DNA from: Cerina litoralis
GTDB taxonomy: Bacteria > Bacteroidota > Bacteroidia > Flavobacteriales > Flavobacteriaceae
DNA: 64,000 bases
Assembly: GCA_022008415.1 (NCBI GenBank)
Contig: JAIRBC010000023.1
Span: 18,387-82,386 of the forward strand
Reading direction: 5' to 3'
The position numbers were made by a program, and so were the translations under genes. The notes beneath the pieces are model-generated. The model had not been told where the DNA came from. It saw nothing but the letters and a program-made list of their open reading frames with translations, and searched no databases. This document shows positions 42,371 to 54,832 of the stretch, piece after piece (positions within the stretch are counted from its first letter, which is position 1; each line of letters starts with the position of its first letter).

Positions 42371-43738
42371 TTAAGACATCGCCATATTTTTCACGAACCC
42401 AAACCGCACCATTCCGCCGCTATCTATTTCCTTTAGTTCCACTTTATGCAACGTATTTACCAAAGCTGGATTCCACGGGGTACGAACTTTGATATAATTT
42501 TCTGTGAATCCGTGGATATAGCCGTTCTTGTTTTCCCCTTCGAACAACACGGTACAAACGCTCCCTAACTGACTTTCATAAAAGGCCCTTCTTTTTTTCA
42601 CCGATAAGCCACGTAGCATTTTACTCCGCTTGTCCCGCACCTTTTTGGGAACAACCCCCTCCATGTCGGCCGCCACCGTATTATCCCTTTCCGAATAGGT
42701 GAATACATGAAGGTAGGAAATATCCAAGCCGTTTAAAAAGTGGTACGTTTCCAAAAAACGCTCGTCGGTTTCCCCTGGAAAGCCAACTATCACATCTACG
42801 CCGATACATGCGTTTGGCATTGCCTCTCGTATCCTTTCCACCCTATCCACGTATAGATCGGTTAGGTATCTCCTCCTCATTAATTTGAGCACCTCATCGC
42901 TCCCGCTCTGCAAGGGGATGTGAAAATGGGGAACAAAGGATTTACTGCGGGCCACAAAATCAATAGTTTCGTTTTTTAACAAATTGGGTTCTATGGAAGA
43001 AATACGCAATCTTTGGATCCCTTCTACGGTATCCAAAGCCTTGACAAGATCAAAAAATGTATGCCCGTGCTTCTTATTGCCAAACTCCCCCTTGCCATAA
43101 TCCCCAATATTAACCCCTGTCAACACTATTTCCTTAATACCTTGGGCCGAAATTTCCCTAGCATTTTTTAGGACCCCTGATAAGGTATCGCTACGGGAAA
43201 TTCCACGTGCCAAGGGTATGGTACAGTAGGTGCATTTGTAGTCGCAACCGTCTTGTACCTTTAGGAAAGCCCTGGTTCTTTCCCCGATCGCATAGCTCCC
43301 AACGTAGAAATCCGCCTCTTCTATCTCACAAGAATGGATCTTTGCCGGACCACGACTGGATCCGTCTTTGGTAGCGCCTATGGTGTTGGGCCAGGTGAAT
43401 AATTGGTCGACGTATTCCGTAATCTTGAATTTCTCGGTTGCCCCCAGCACCAAGTCTACCCCGTCAACTGCCGCCAATTCCTCTGGCTTTAGTTGGGCAT
43501 AACAGCCAATTGCGGCTACAAAGGCCTCGGGGTTTATTTTTTGTGCCTGTCTAACAATCGTCTTAAACCGCTTGTCTGCATTCTCCGTAACGGAGCAAGT
43601 ATTGATAACGTACATATGGGCCCACTCTGTAAAGTCGACCCGTTCAAAGCCTTCATCCACAAACCCCCGCGCAATGGTCGAGGTTTCCGAATAATTTAGT
43701 TTACAACCGAGGGTGTAAAATGCGACTTTTTTTTGCAT
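42371..43738 (-). CDS. mtaB: tRNA N6-threonylcarbamoyladenosine 2-methylthiotransferase
   Basis: A 455-residue radical-SAM enzyme that adds a methylthio group to t6A37 in tRNA. It has the three-domain layout of the family: an N-terminal UPF0004 domain starting KVAFYTLGCKLNYSET with its cysteines (CSVTENAD, IGCYAQ), the radical-SAM domain with CDYKCTYCTIP (CxxxCxxC) and a C-terminal TRAM-like domain. The subtype signature TLGCKLN and the ending favour MtaB over MiaB. I chose the start at 43738 because the alternative upstream ATG overlaps a promoter-like element at 43766-43773. recN lies upstream on the same strand, 119 bp away. Confidence 0.93.
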   Translation of the reverse strand: MQKKVAFYTLGCKLNYSETSTIARGFVDEGFERVDFTEWAHMYVINTCSVTENADKRFKTIVRQAQKINPEAFVAAIGCYAQLKPEELAAVDGVDLVLGATEKFKITEYVDQLFTWPNTIGATKDGSSRGPAKIHSCEIEEADFYVGSYAIGERTRAFLKVQDGCDYKCTYCTIPLARGISRSDTLSGVLKNAREISAQGIKEIVLTGVNIGDYGKGEFGNKKHGHTFFDLVKALDTVEGIQRLRISSIEPNLLKNETIDFVARSKSFVPHFHIPLQSGSDEVLKLMRRRYLTDLYVDRVERIREAMPNACIGVDVIVGFPGETDERFLETYHFLNGLDISYLHVFTYSERDNTVAADMEGVVPKKVRDKRSKMLRGLSVKKRRAFYESQLGSVCTVLFEGENKNGYIHGFTENYIKVRTPWNPALVNTLHKVELKEIDSGGMVRFGFVKNMAMS

Positions 43739-43765
43739 TCTATGAATTTTTCCGAATTTGGAGTG

Positions 43766-43773
43766 CAAAGATA
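43766..43773 (-). promoter_or_regulatory. Candidate -7 element for mtaB
   Basis: On the minus strand the sequence reads TATCTTTG, an exact fit to TAnnTTTG, 27 bp before the chosen start. The expected leader is about 20 nt. It argues against the upstream ATG at 43768 being used. Confidence 0.45.
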
Positions 43774-43856
43774 AGGGAAATATATAGTTTCTGCTTTTCG
43801 TTGTTTCCAGTTTAAAGTATAGGACAACCGAGAAAACCGAAACAAAATCATTTCCC

Positions 43857-45509
43857 TCAATTCAACAATTGGCGTGCATGCGCCATAGCAGAATTGGTCA
43901 GGGTCTTACCACCCAGCATTTCGGCCAGCTCTTCTACCCTTTCCTCTCGGCCGAGTTTTTTCATTTTTGTATGGGTCACCTTGCCATCGTCTTCCTTAAA
44001 AACCTTAAAGTGATGATCACCCCTGGAGGCGACTTGTGGCAAATGGGTGATTGAAAAAACCTGCATGGACCCACTCATTTGCTTCATGATATCGCCCATT
44101 TTGTTCGATATTTCACCCGAGACCCCAGAGTCTATCTCGTCGAACATTAGGGTTGGTAATTGCTCGTAGGTGGCAAGTACGGCTTTGATGGTAAGCATGA
44201 TCCTGGACAGCTCTCCCCCGGAGGCGACTTTTTTTAGTTCCCCAAAATCCATCCCTTTGTTGGCCGAAAACAAAAACGTAAGATCGTCCTTTCCGGATGT
44301 TTTGAAATCTTTGGAGGGACTAATTTCAATTTTAAACGTACTGTTGGGCATCCCCAATGTGGCCAAAGTGTCTTCCAATTGCTTTTTTAATAGGGGGATT
44401 GCAGATTTTCTTCGCTTACCGATATCAATGGCCAAAGTGGACAACTGCTTTTCGTTGTCCAACAATTCGTCTTGCTTGGCTTTAATTTGGACTTCAATAC
44501 TCTCGGCCGCACCTACCTTATCGGTTAGGTCCGATTTAACCGCCATCAATTCTTCGATATTTTGGGTGTGATGTTTTTTCTGCAAATCGTAGAGCAATTG
44601 CAGCTTGCCGTTCACGTCGTCTAGCAGCTCGGGGTTGGCTTCCATGTTTTCCCGGATCGAAAACAGTTCGTCGGCAACATCGTCCACTTCAATAAAAACG
44701 GACTGTATTCTTGTATTTAGCTCCTTGAACGGACTACCGAACGAAGATAATTTGTTGGAAATCGATTTTAGTTCTGTCAACAGTCCAATCAGCCCTACTT
44801 GCTCGTCGTTCAAAATTTGATGCCCTTTGGAGAGTTGTTCCAGGATGACCTCCACATTGTTCAATTTCTCGTACTGCCCTTCCAACTCTTCAAGAATACC
44901 TTTCTTGAGGGGAGCAGCCTCCAATTCCTTTAATAAAAATAAATGGTAATCGTACTCCTTGTCCGCTTTTTCTTGAAAATCGATCAACTGCTCCAGTTCC
45001 TTTAGCGTACTCCTGTACTCCGACAATTTTGTCGCGTACTTTTCCAGCGGTTGCTTATTGTTCGCCAATGCATCCACGACTTTCAGTTGAAAGTCATTGT
45101 CGGTCAACTGCATGGTTTGGTGTTGGGAATGTATATCTATGAGGCGATCTCCCAATTGGGAGAGAATATCCAAGGTTACCGGGGAGTCATTGATAAAGGC
45201 CCGTGATTTTCCGCTAGGCAAAATTTCTCTGCGAATTATCGTTTTCTTCTCATAATCCAAGTCGTTTTCCTTAAAAAAGGGCCGAAGTTCATAATTCCCA
45301 ATTTCAAATTCGGCCTCCACAATACATTTGGAATCCTTGTCCCTTAAGGAGGAAAGGTCGGCGCGTTTGCCCAAAATCAGGGAAAGTCCGCCCAGCAGGA
45401 TAGACTTACCCGCTCCCGTCTCTCCCGTTATGGTAGTAAATCCATTGGTAAACCCAATGTTCAGCCGGTCAATTAGTGCGTAGTTCTTTATGGAAAGGTT
45501 TGTCAACAA
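43857..45509 (-). CDS. recN: DNA repair protein RecN
   Basis: A 550-residue SMC-like ATPase involved in double-strand break repair. The N-terminal head has MLTNLSIKNYALIDRLNIGF and the Walker A motif ITGETGAGKSILLG (about residues 27-40). Two coiled-coil arms occupy about 150-370. The C-terminal head has the signature VASGGELSRIMLTIK, Walker B PTLMFDEIDSGVSG and the D-loop/switch ITHLPQVASRGDHHF. The length is close to the family norm. It is cytoplasmic. No second repair gene is adjacent; the beta-galactosidase gene follows on the same strand upstream. Confidence 0.95.
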   Translation of the reverse strand: MLTNLSIKNYALIDRLNIGFTNGFTTITGETGAGKSILLGGLSLILGKRADLSSLRDKDSKCIVEAEFEIGNYELRPFFKENDLDYEKKTIIRREILPSGKSRAFINDSPVTLDILSQLGDRLIDIHSQHQTMQLTDNDFQLKVVDALANNKQPLEKYATKLSEYRSTLKELEQLIDFQEKADKEYDYHLFLLKELEAAPLKKGILEELEGQYEKLNNVEVILEQLSKGHQILNDEQVGLIGLLTELKSISNKLSSFGSPFKELNTRIQSVFIEVDDVADELFSIRENMEANPELLDDVNGKLQLLYDLQKKHHTQNIEELMAVKSDLTDKVGAAESIEVQIKAKQDELLDNEKQLSTLAIDIGKRRKSAIPLLKKQLEDTLATLGMPNSTFKIEISPSKDFKTSGKDDLTFLFSANKGMDFGELKKVASGGELSRIMLTIKAVLATYEQLPTLMFDEIDSGVSGEISNKMGDIMKQMSGSMQVFSITHLPQVASRGDHHFKVFKEDDGKVTHTKMKKLGREERVEELAEMLGGKTLTNSAMAHARQLLN

Positions 45510-45600
45510 AATCCTATATCAATTTTATTGCCGTAAAGATAAGATGATTATCCTTTGCAAAAGAATGGGACGTAAAATTTCCGTTCCATGGTTCTATAAC

Positions 45601-48885
<3,285 letters not shown>

Positions 48886-49048
48886 TTATTCTGTATTGCT
48901 ATCCTGTAAATAAGAAAAAAGTCTTGGGCTCTACACCACTTTCTTTATGCGTTTTAATTGCGTGCTGCGAATAGCGCAAGGCGAAAACCGAACCACCCCG
49001 CAGTCCACGATTAAAAGTGAGGTTTGTCCACACATCCCACAAGGAACA

Positions 49049-49894
49049 TTAATTGGCGCCCCACTCCCTTAGGGAATCCTCGTTCATTTTCACATAGTCC
49101 GCATTGCCGGCCACTTTTGCAGCGGCAAGTGATTTTTTGGCAGTTTCTATTGCTCCTTTCCTGTCCCCAGCTTTGGCATAGATCAAAGACTGTTGACGCA
49201 GTTGCCAAAATGCGGGCTTTTCGGTCATCGCGGCCGACCTATCTATCCACTTTTTAGCCTGTTCAATATCCTTTCCAGAATCCATATAGTACACTGCGGC
49301 AGCATAATAATCGGCTGCCGTGGGACCACCCATGACTCGGTTGATATTATTCATCACGGTGGCATCCGTAGGAACATCAAATTTTACGCCCACATAGGTC
49401 TTTTCCCAAAGTATTCCGAGCACGGCAGAATCGTTGGTCAGATTATCAAGGGAAATCGTAAAGGTCTCCACGTTTATAGGCATAGGATACACTTTGGCAG
49501 ATACTTTGGCAACCACCTTACTATCATCCCAGCTTTGGGGCAATCCCCCATTGTCCGTATCGGAATAGAAATAAACCTCCCAGGATTCTTCCCCCGGTTT
49601 GGTGTATAGGGCATACGTTCCTTTTTTCAACGTTTGCCCATCAACGGATACATCGGTACTGAAACTAATCGTTGTATTGGCATTGGCTCCCGTACGCCAT
49701 ACTTTTTCATAGGGCACCAAATTTCCAAAAATGGTTCTGCCTTTCATGGAAGGTCTGGAATAGTCGATTGCTACATCGGTAAGTCCGACCTTTTGTTCCA
49801 AATGTGCCCCAGGACTGGGAGCAGGGGTCACGATTTGTCCTTGCATCGAGAATGCACACAGAATTGTACTTAAAAATAAGATTGATTTCTTCAT
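49049..49894 (-). CDS. DUF2911 domain exported protein
   Basis: A 281-residue exported protein (signal peptide about residues 1-19, ending AFSMQGQ). Residues about 25-180 form the DUF2911 domain, with VGLTDVAIDYSRPSMKGRTIFG and KVWRTGANANTTISFSTDV as typical stretches. The C-terminal 100 residues are helical with a TPR-like pattern (AADYYAAAVYYMDSGKDIEQA and QLRQQSLIYAKAGDRKGAIETA split across repeats). The function is unknown. It is common in Bacteroidota. It is separate from its neighbours by spacers of 90 bp or more. Confidence 0.88.
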   Translation of the reverse strand: MKKSILFLSTILCAFSMQGQIVTPAPSPGAHLEQKVGLTDVAIDYSRPSMKGRTIFGNLVPYEKVWRTGANANTTISFSTDVSVDGQTLKKGTYALYTKPGEESWEVYFYSDTDNGGLPQSWDDSKVVAKVSAKVYPMPINVETFTISLDNLTNDSAVLGILWEKTYVGVKFDVPTDATVMNNINRVMGGPTAADYYAAAVYYMDSGKDIEQAKKWIDRSAAMTEKPAFWQLRQQSLIYAKAGDRKGAIETAKKSLAAAKVAGNADYVKMNEDSLREWGAN

Positions 49895-49988
49895 GATAGT
49901 TATACTTTAGCTGTTTCTCTAAAAATACGCAGAAAGCACCACCATGAATGTTAATGAAATCCTAAATAGATGACCGTAGACGTACTAC

Positions 49989-50873
49989 TTAATCCCCGTT
50001 ATCCACCGAAAGCAACTGGTCATCACTAGTGGAGAAAACAAACAGGCGGGCCGGGGATTTTACAAGCGGATTGACCATAAACTCATTCGAGAAGAAATAG
50101 CGATTCGCTCCCACCCTCGCAATGCCCTCCACTTGTGCAAATCCTATTTTGAGGTCGGTTCGCTTTACCGTTCCAGAAAAAATATTATCTGTCTGGAGGC
50201 CATCTACCCTTGCTATAAAAGGAAATAGCATTTGGTTATACCCAATGAGGTACAATACCCGGGTTAGCGGGTTGTACTCTGCCCCGGTTACCAGGCCTCG
50301 GATATCGTAGCCTCCGATGTTCTTTGCCTTGTAATTTCCAGGAACCTTGGGAACCGTATAGGCCCTTGTCCCGTTGCTTTCCCATTGCTTGGTCAGAACA
50401 ACGAGCTGGTTCCCAAAAACAAACAAAGACTCGGCATCCCAATCGCTCCTGGATTTAGAAGTGAAATCGACTTGATCTTCGTAGGAAAATGCAATACGGT
50501 CGGCTTGTACCTTTTCCGCAGTGTTATATGCGGATTTTGGGATTCTGTAAATACTCAGGTTCTTTCTATCCCCCTTATAATTTCCAAAATCCCCAACGTA
50601 GATATAATTTTCATCTTGTGCAATGTCTTCCCAATCCATGTTTTTAACGTTGTTTAAAGTAACCGTTCGAGTAATTGATAGGCTCCCCGTGTCCAGTTCG
50701 AACAATTGGGGGGTATTGTCCGAATCGTTGTGCGTTATTAGCTTCCCGTTATAGAATATTAATCCGGATGTTTCCCGAACTTGTTTAGGGAGCGTTCCAA
50801 TTTCCTTAATGTTTTGTTGAACATATAACGAGAATAATAAATACAGAAAACTCAAATATAGGTTAATCATCAA
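49989..50873 (-). CDS. Exported protein with propeller-like repeats, function unknown
   Basis: A 294-residue protein with a hydrophobic N-terminus (MMINLYLSFLYLLFSLYV) that is a likely signal sequence or anchor. The rest is rich in short strands, with motifs such as RETSGLIFYNGKLITHNDSDN, MDWEDIAQDENYIYVGDFGN, YDIRGLVTGAEYNPLTRVLYLIGY and VEGIARVGANRYFFSNEF split along the chain, which suggests a beta-propeller or similar fold. The DWEDIA and GDFGN pattern recurs in a group of uncharacterised flavobacterial proteins. I cannot assign a reaction. It has its own -7 element candidate (minus strand, 50937-50930). Confidence 0.72.
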   Translation of the reverse strand: MMINLYLSFLYLLFSLYVQQNIKEIGTLPKQVRETSGLIFYNGKLITHNDSDNTPQLFELDTGSLSITRTVTLNNVKNMDWEDIAQDENYIYVGDFGNYKGDRKNLSIYRIPKSAYNTAEKVQADRIAFSYEDQVDFTSKSRSDWDAESLFVFGNQLVVLTKQWESNGTRAYTVPKVPGNYKAKNIGGYDIRGLVTGAEYNPLTRVLYLIGYNQMLFPFIARVDGLQTDNIFSGTVKRTDLKIGFAQVEGIARVGANRYFFSNEFMVNPLVKSPARLFVFSTSDDQLLSVDNGD

Positions 50874-51567
50874 TTAGAAAATTTAGGACAAGGTGTTCTC
50901 CGTTTCCGAACGTGTCGCTTTGACGCGTGCAAAAATACAATGCGGATCCCAAAACCCCTTAATTTAAAAACATTCGGGGGCAATTATTCACTTCTTCCGA
51001 AAAAGCAAACCCTTTAACGGACATCCATGCCTATAACGTCCAGGTAGCACCCCATTTAAGCCAATAATTATGGATGTGGTAGGTTTTATTATGAGGGCGG
51101 CAAAGTCCCGTTAAGTTGTGACCTATAGGTTGCACTGCGAGTGCCATAGGTATTAAATATTTTTCTTTCCACTCCCCTAGCCTCTAAATATACCCAAGAA
51201 GATGAAGTTGTGGCAAGGCCCGGAGGCGGGGATATTGCAAAAGCAAACAGGCTTTTCCACGAACTTGAAGCACTTGTATGGCAACTGGCTGAAATCCGTT
51301 CTATCAGGTCTTATCGCTTTCCTTAAATTTACCGTATAGTGTCCTAGGAATCGTTAAATTCGGTTAAAGTCGAACACCCCATTTAAAAATGATGTATATT
51401 TGTTTAATTTTTAGTATTTAATATTAAACAATAAATTAATTATTTAATTTGCACTATCAAGATATACCGGAAAATTTTTACCCAATATTTACCATAAAAT
51501 AAAGGAAAGGCGTACTTTTTTTGAGCACAAAAAACTGGTAGGTCACAATCCCTAAACACCTGGCTTC
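50874..51567. other. Gene-free stretch with several hairpins, possible RNA or element relic
   Basis: This 694-bp divergent spacer is the longest without a supported gene. It holds a two-part stem-loop at 51121-51151 (outer ACCTAT/ATAGGT, inner GCACT-GCG-AGTGC), a small CCCG/CGGG hairpin around 51219-51230, and an AAAAGC-AAACAG-GCTTTT hairpin at 51239-51256. Around 51150-51345 both strands carry short, protein-like frames without clear starts. The photolyase promoter candidate is near its right end. Confidence 0.4.
51395..51402 (+). promoter_or_regulatory. Candidate -7 element for the photolyase gene
   Basis: TATATTTG matches TAnnTTTG exactly, giving a leader of about 160 nt before the photolyase start. 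The next 170 bp are AT-rich, and no -33 TTG at standard distance is seen. Confidence 0.3.
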
Positions 51568-52878
51568 ATGAACGAACAACTCTCCATTTTCTGGTTCCGT
51601 CGCGATCTGCGACTAGATGACAATGCTGGGTTGCATTACGCGCTACAGGGGAAATATCCTATTTTGCCCATTTTTATTTTCGATTCGGAAATTTTGGATA
51701 CCCTCCCTAAAAACGATGCCCGTGTCAACTTTATACATGATACCCTACAGAAAATTAGGGAACAGCTACTAAAAAAGTATGGCGGTGGCATGGCCCTATA
51801 TTTTGGCAATTCCTTGGATATTTTTAACAAAATAACTTCACTTCACCGTGTAAAAGCAGTGTATACCAACCATGATTATGAACCTTACGCACGGTTACGG
51901 GACAAGGCCATTAAAAAGTATTTATCGGATCACGGAATTGAATTCAACACTTACAAAGATCAGGTTATTTTTGAAAAGGATGAAGTGGTCAAGAAAGATG
52001 GCGATCCCTATCTGGTCTACACCCCATATATGAAAAAGTGGAAGTCCCGATTTCACGTGGACCGAGACACCAAGAACTACCCATGCCCCGCTCATTTTGG
52101 GAATCTTGCAAAAATTAAGAATTTGCCAATTCTTACCCTACACGATATTGGTTTTAAGCCCACCCCCATAAAGGTGCCGGATTTTGATACCTCCCCCACC
52201 CTCATTCAAAAATATAAAACCACCAGGGATTATCCATCAAATGAAAATGGAACTTCCAGGGTGGGACCCCATTTGCGATTTGGTACGGTCTCGGTTAGAA
52301 AAATGGTAAAGATGGCAAGTTTGGAAAAAAATGAGACTTTTATGAATGAACTCATTTGGCGCGAGTTCTTTATGCAAATCCTCTGGCATTTCCCCAATAC
52401 GGTGCACCGGGCCTTTAAACCCCAATATGACCGAATCGCATGGCGAAACAATGAAAACGATTTCGAGAAATGGAAAAAAGGCAAGACGGGGTACACCCTA
52501 GTCGATGCCGGAATGAGGCAATTGAATACCACCGGTTATATGCACAACCGCGTTAGAATGTTGGCAGCCAGTTTTTTATGTAAGCACCTATTGATCGACT
52601 GGCGCTGGGGCGAGGCCTACTTTGCCGAAAAACTATTGGATTACGAAATGAGCAGCAATGTGGGCAATTGGCAATGGGCAGCGGGTAGCGGCGTGGATGC
52701 AGCACCTTATTTTCGGATATTTAACCCTATGACCCAGGCAGAAAAATTTGATATGGATAAAACCTATGTCAAAAAATGGGTCCCAGATTACGACGGAAAC
52801 ACTTATCCACCAAAAATGGTTGACCACAAGGAAGCCCGGGAACGCTGTATGAAGGTTTATATGGAAGCATTGAGATAA
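51568..52878 (+). CDS. phrB: Deoxyribodipyrimidine photolyase
   Basis: A 436-residue photolyase/cryptochrome-family flavoprotein that would repair cyclobutane pyrimidine dimers using blue light. The N-terminal domain starts SIFWFRRDLRLDDNAGL; the C-terminal FAD-binding domain has TRVGPHLRFGTVSVRKM, WREFFMQILW, RVRMLAASFLCKHLLIDWRW and the signature GNWQWAAGSGVDAAPYFR with the trailing IFNPMTQAEKFD. The length fits class I CPD photolyases. A cryptochrome role cannot be excluded but the motifs favour repair. It begins a five-gene same-strand group that continues with the YjdJ-like gene 77 bp downstream. Confidence 0.93.
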   Translation: MNEQLSIFWFRRDLRLDDNAGLHYALQGKYPILPIFIFDSEILDTLPKNDARVNFIHDTLQKIREQLLKKYGGGMALYFGNSLDIFNKITSLHRVKAVYTNHDYEPYARLRDKAIKKYLSDHGIEFNTYKDQVIFEKDEVVKKDGDPYLVYTPYMKKWKSRFHVDRDTKNYPCPAHFGNLAKIKNLPILTLHDIGFKPTPIKVPDFDTSPTLIQKYKTTRDYPSNENGTSRVGPHLRFGTVSVRKMVKMASLEKNETFMNELIWREFFMQILWHFPNTVHRAFKPQYDRIAWRNNENDFEKWKKGKTGYTLVDAGMRQLNTTGYMHNRVRMLAASFLCKHLLIDWRWGEAYFAEKLLDYEMSSNVGNWQWAAGSGVDAAPYFRIFNPMTQAEKFDMDKTYVKKWVPDYDGNTYPPKMVDHKEARERCMKVYMEALR

Positions 52879-52955
52879 AATCTTTTTTGTAAATTGGTAA
52901 AGCAATTCGGAAATAATTCGTTCTTGCGTTCATCATTATTGCATAACGACCTTGC

Positions 52956-53255
52956 ATGGAAGATCAATACAAACTAATAGACAATGCGGAAGCTGGCCAG
53001 TACGAATTCCATATCGATGGCCAGATTGCCAAAATAGCGTACAGAAAGAAAGACGACAAGATTTATTTAATCCATACGGAAGTACCTAAAGCACTTGGAG
53101 GTAGAGGAATCGCCTCTTCGCTGGCAAAAAAGGTATTGAAAGATATCGAAAAAAATAAACTGGTGCTTGTTCCCCGATGCCCATTTGTGCTCAGCTATAT
53201 AAAACGGCATCCCGAATGGAAAAAATTGGTGATGAAGGGATTCGTAATCGACTAA
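52956..53255 (+). CDS. YjdJ-type GNAT N-acetyltransferase
   Basis: A 99-residue minimal GNAT protein (Gcn5-like, Pfam PF14542 type). The acetyl-CoA loop is present as VPKALGGRGIASSLAKKV (about residues 50-67), preceded by KIAYRKKDDKIYLIHTE and followed by KLVLVPRCPFVLSYIKRHPEW, a conserved ending in this group. Substrate unknown. In E. coli the related yjdJ sits beside yjdI, which encodes a 4Fe-4S protein; the same pairing occurs here, 102 bp downstream. A degenerate paralogue lies at 41891-42184. Confidence 0.86.
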   Translation: MEDQYKLIDNAEAGQYEFHIDGQIAKIAYRKKDDKIYLIHTEVPKALGGRGIASSLAKKVLKDIEKNKLVLVPRCPFVLSYIKRHPEWKKLVMKGFVID

Positions 53256-53357
53256 ACCATTTCGCCGTACTCCCGACGATGGTTATAATAACAATACCCC
53301 AAGTATTGCAATAAAGCACTCAATGAAGTGGCTTAAACAATCTAAAACCAAAAAATC

Positions 53358-53585
53358 ATGGATAAAAATGAGGTTGTCAAAGAATATTCCAACGGAGCGC
53401 TAACGGTGGTCTGGAAACCGGGTAAATGTATACATTCGGGAATCTGCGTCAAATCCTTACCAAATGTATATCATCCCAAGGATAAACCCTGGATAAAACC
53501 AGAATTGGCCACATCGCAGGAGCTTAAAGAGCAAATAAACAATTGTCCTTCGGGAGCCTTGAGTTTTTATCTAAACGCGCAATGA
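53358..53585 (+). CDS. YjdI-like 4Fe-4S mono-cluster protein
   Basis: A 75-residue protein of the divergent 4Fe-4S mono-cluster family (Fer4_19), related to E. coli YjdI. Cysteines are placed in VWKPGKCIHSGICVKSLPNV and INNCPSGALSF, giving the CxxxxxC plus C-P pattern. The last codon overlaps the start of the TMEM175-type gene (ATGA junction), which implies translational coupling. No partner enzyme is known. An electron-transfer or iron-sulfur sensing role is possible but not shown. Confidence 0.85.
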   Translation: MDKNEVVKEYSNGALTVVWKPGKCIHSGICVKSLPNVYHPKDKPWIKPELATSQELKEQINNCPSGALSFYLNAQ

Positions 53586-54157
53586 AGTCGAATAGATTGG
53601 AAGCTTTTAGCGACGGGGTGCTTGCCATTATCATAACGATTATGGTCTTGGAGCTCAAAGCCCCGGAAGAAGTGGCCCTTCATGCCCTTATCCCTACTAT
53701 ACCGACCTTTGTGAGCTACCTCTTCAGTTTTATTTATGTGGGCATCTATTGGAACAATCACCACCATCTTTTTCAGGCGACCCAAAAAATAAACGGAAAA
53801 ATTCTTTGGGCCAACTTGCACCTGCTCTTCTGGCTGTCCCTCATCCCCTTCACGACATCTTGGATAGGTGAAAACTATATGGCCCCGATACCGGTTGCCT
53901 TATATGGCTTGGTATTGCTCATGTGTGCGATTGCATTTTTTATACTTCAAGCGTCAATAATCAAGAACCATGGTCCTGAATTTCCACTGCGGAAATTTAT
54001 TGGAAGGGACGGAAAAGGGAAGGTTTCGGCAGCACTCTATATAATCGGGATAATATTGTCCTTTGTAAATCCATGGATAGCCATTATTTGCTATATAATT
54101 GTAGCCCTCATATGGTTGGTGCCGGACAGGCGATTTGAAAGAAGTTTAACCCCCTAA
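53582..54157 (+). CDS. TMEM175-type potassium channel-like membrane protein
   Basis: A 191-residue membrane protein of the bacterial TMEM175 family, which forms potassium-selective leak channels. The family start is present as NRLEAFSDGVLAIIITIMVLEL, including the FSDG motif that lines the pore, followed by five more hydrophobic spans. The start at 53582 overlaps the stop of the upstream gene (ATGA); a longer in-frame start would run through that gene. It is an inner-membrane protein. Linkage to an iron-sulfur protein is unusual, and the functional reason is unknown. Confidence 0.87.
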   Translation: MKSNRLEAFSDGVLAIIITIMVLELKAPEEVALHALIPTIPTFVSYLFSFIYVGIYWNNHHHLFQATQKINGKILWANLHLLFWLSLIPFTTSWIGENYMAPIPVALYGLVLLMCAIAFFILQASIIKNHGPEFPLRKFIGRDGKGKVSAALYIIGIILSFVNPWIAIICYIIVALIWLVPDRRFERSLTP

Positions 54158-54232
54158 CCCATCGGTGTCCGTCAGCGAGCGGAATAGGCAGACCATCACG
54201 TATTTATTTCCAATAAACCTAATAGAATTTAC

Positions 54233-54811
54233 TTGGACAACTTTAAGAAATACATTCAAAGAAATGCCCATCTGTCAGAAGAAGAATTCCGGCTTTTAAT
54301 GGAGAATATAGGTATAAACAAAGTGTTAAAAGGCAGTTATATTCAACGGCCTGGGGAATTTTGCCGGCACTCCTTTTTTGTGGAAAGAGGGTTGCTGCGC
54401 TCCTATACCATAGATAAAATGGGTAAGGAACACATTATTCAGTTTGGTTCGGAAAATTGGATCGTAACCGACAGAAGCAGTGTTTTGTTCAACGAGCCAT
54501 CCGAATTGTATATCGATGCCATTGAGGACACCTCCTATATTGCCTTGGACAGTTCGTTTATGAAAAAGGCCGGCCAGATGAGTGCCGCATTCCAAACCTT
54601 TACCGAAAGGGCCTTGCACAACCATATTAGGCATCAACAAAAAAGGATAAATCTTTTGTTAAGCGCCCCTGCGGAGGAGCGATACCTCAACTTTATTCAA
54701 TTATATCCCGACGTTACCCAAAGGGTTCCCCAGTGGATGATCGCCTCCTATTTGGGCATTACCCCCGAAAGCCTGAGCCGTGTTCGAAAAGAACTGGTCC
54801 AAAAGGACTGA
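54233..54811 (+). CDS. Crp/Fnr family transcriptional regulator, TTG start
   Basis: A 192-residue regulator with an N-terminal cyclic-nucleotide-binding-type domain (about residues 20-115, including GSYIQRPGEFCRHSFFVERG) and a short C-terminal winged helix with RVPQWMIASYLGITPESLSRVRKEL as recognition region. It lacks the cysteines of oxygen-sensing Fnr. The start is a TTG at 54233, because the first in-frame ATG (54300) would remove the first helix and strand. Its position 75 bp after the TMEM175-type gene suggests that it belongs to the same unit or regulates it. Targets are unknown. Confidence 0.85.
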   Translation: MDNFKKYIQRNAHLSEEEFRLLMENIGINKVLKGSYIQRPGEFCRHSFFVERGLLRSYTIDKMGKEHIIQFGSENWIVTDRSSVLFNEPSELYIDAIEDTSYIALDSSFMKKAGQMSAAFQTFTERALHNHIRHQQKRINLLLSAPAEERYLNFIQLYPDVTQRVPQWMIASYLGITPESLSRVRKELVQKD

Positions 54812-54832
54812 CCGTCTTATGGATACAATCCC

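Noticed and set aside
49193..49609. Frame of 138 codons on the plus strand inside the DUF2911 gene
   Set aside because: It is antisense to a clear family member and shows the histidine- and isoleucine-rich pattern usual for such shadow frames.
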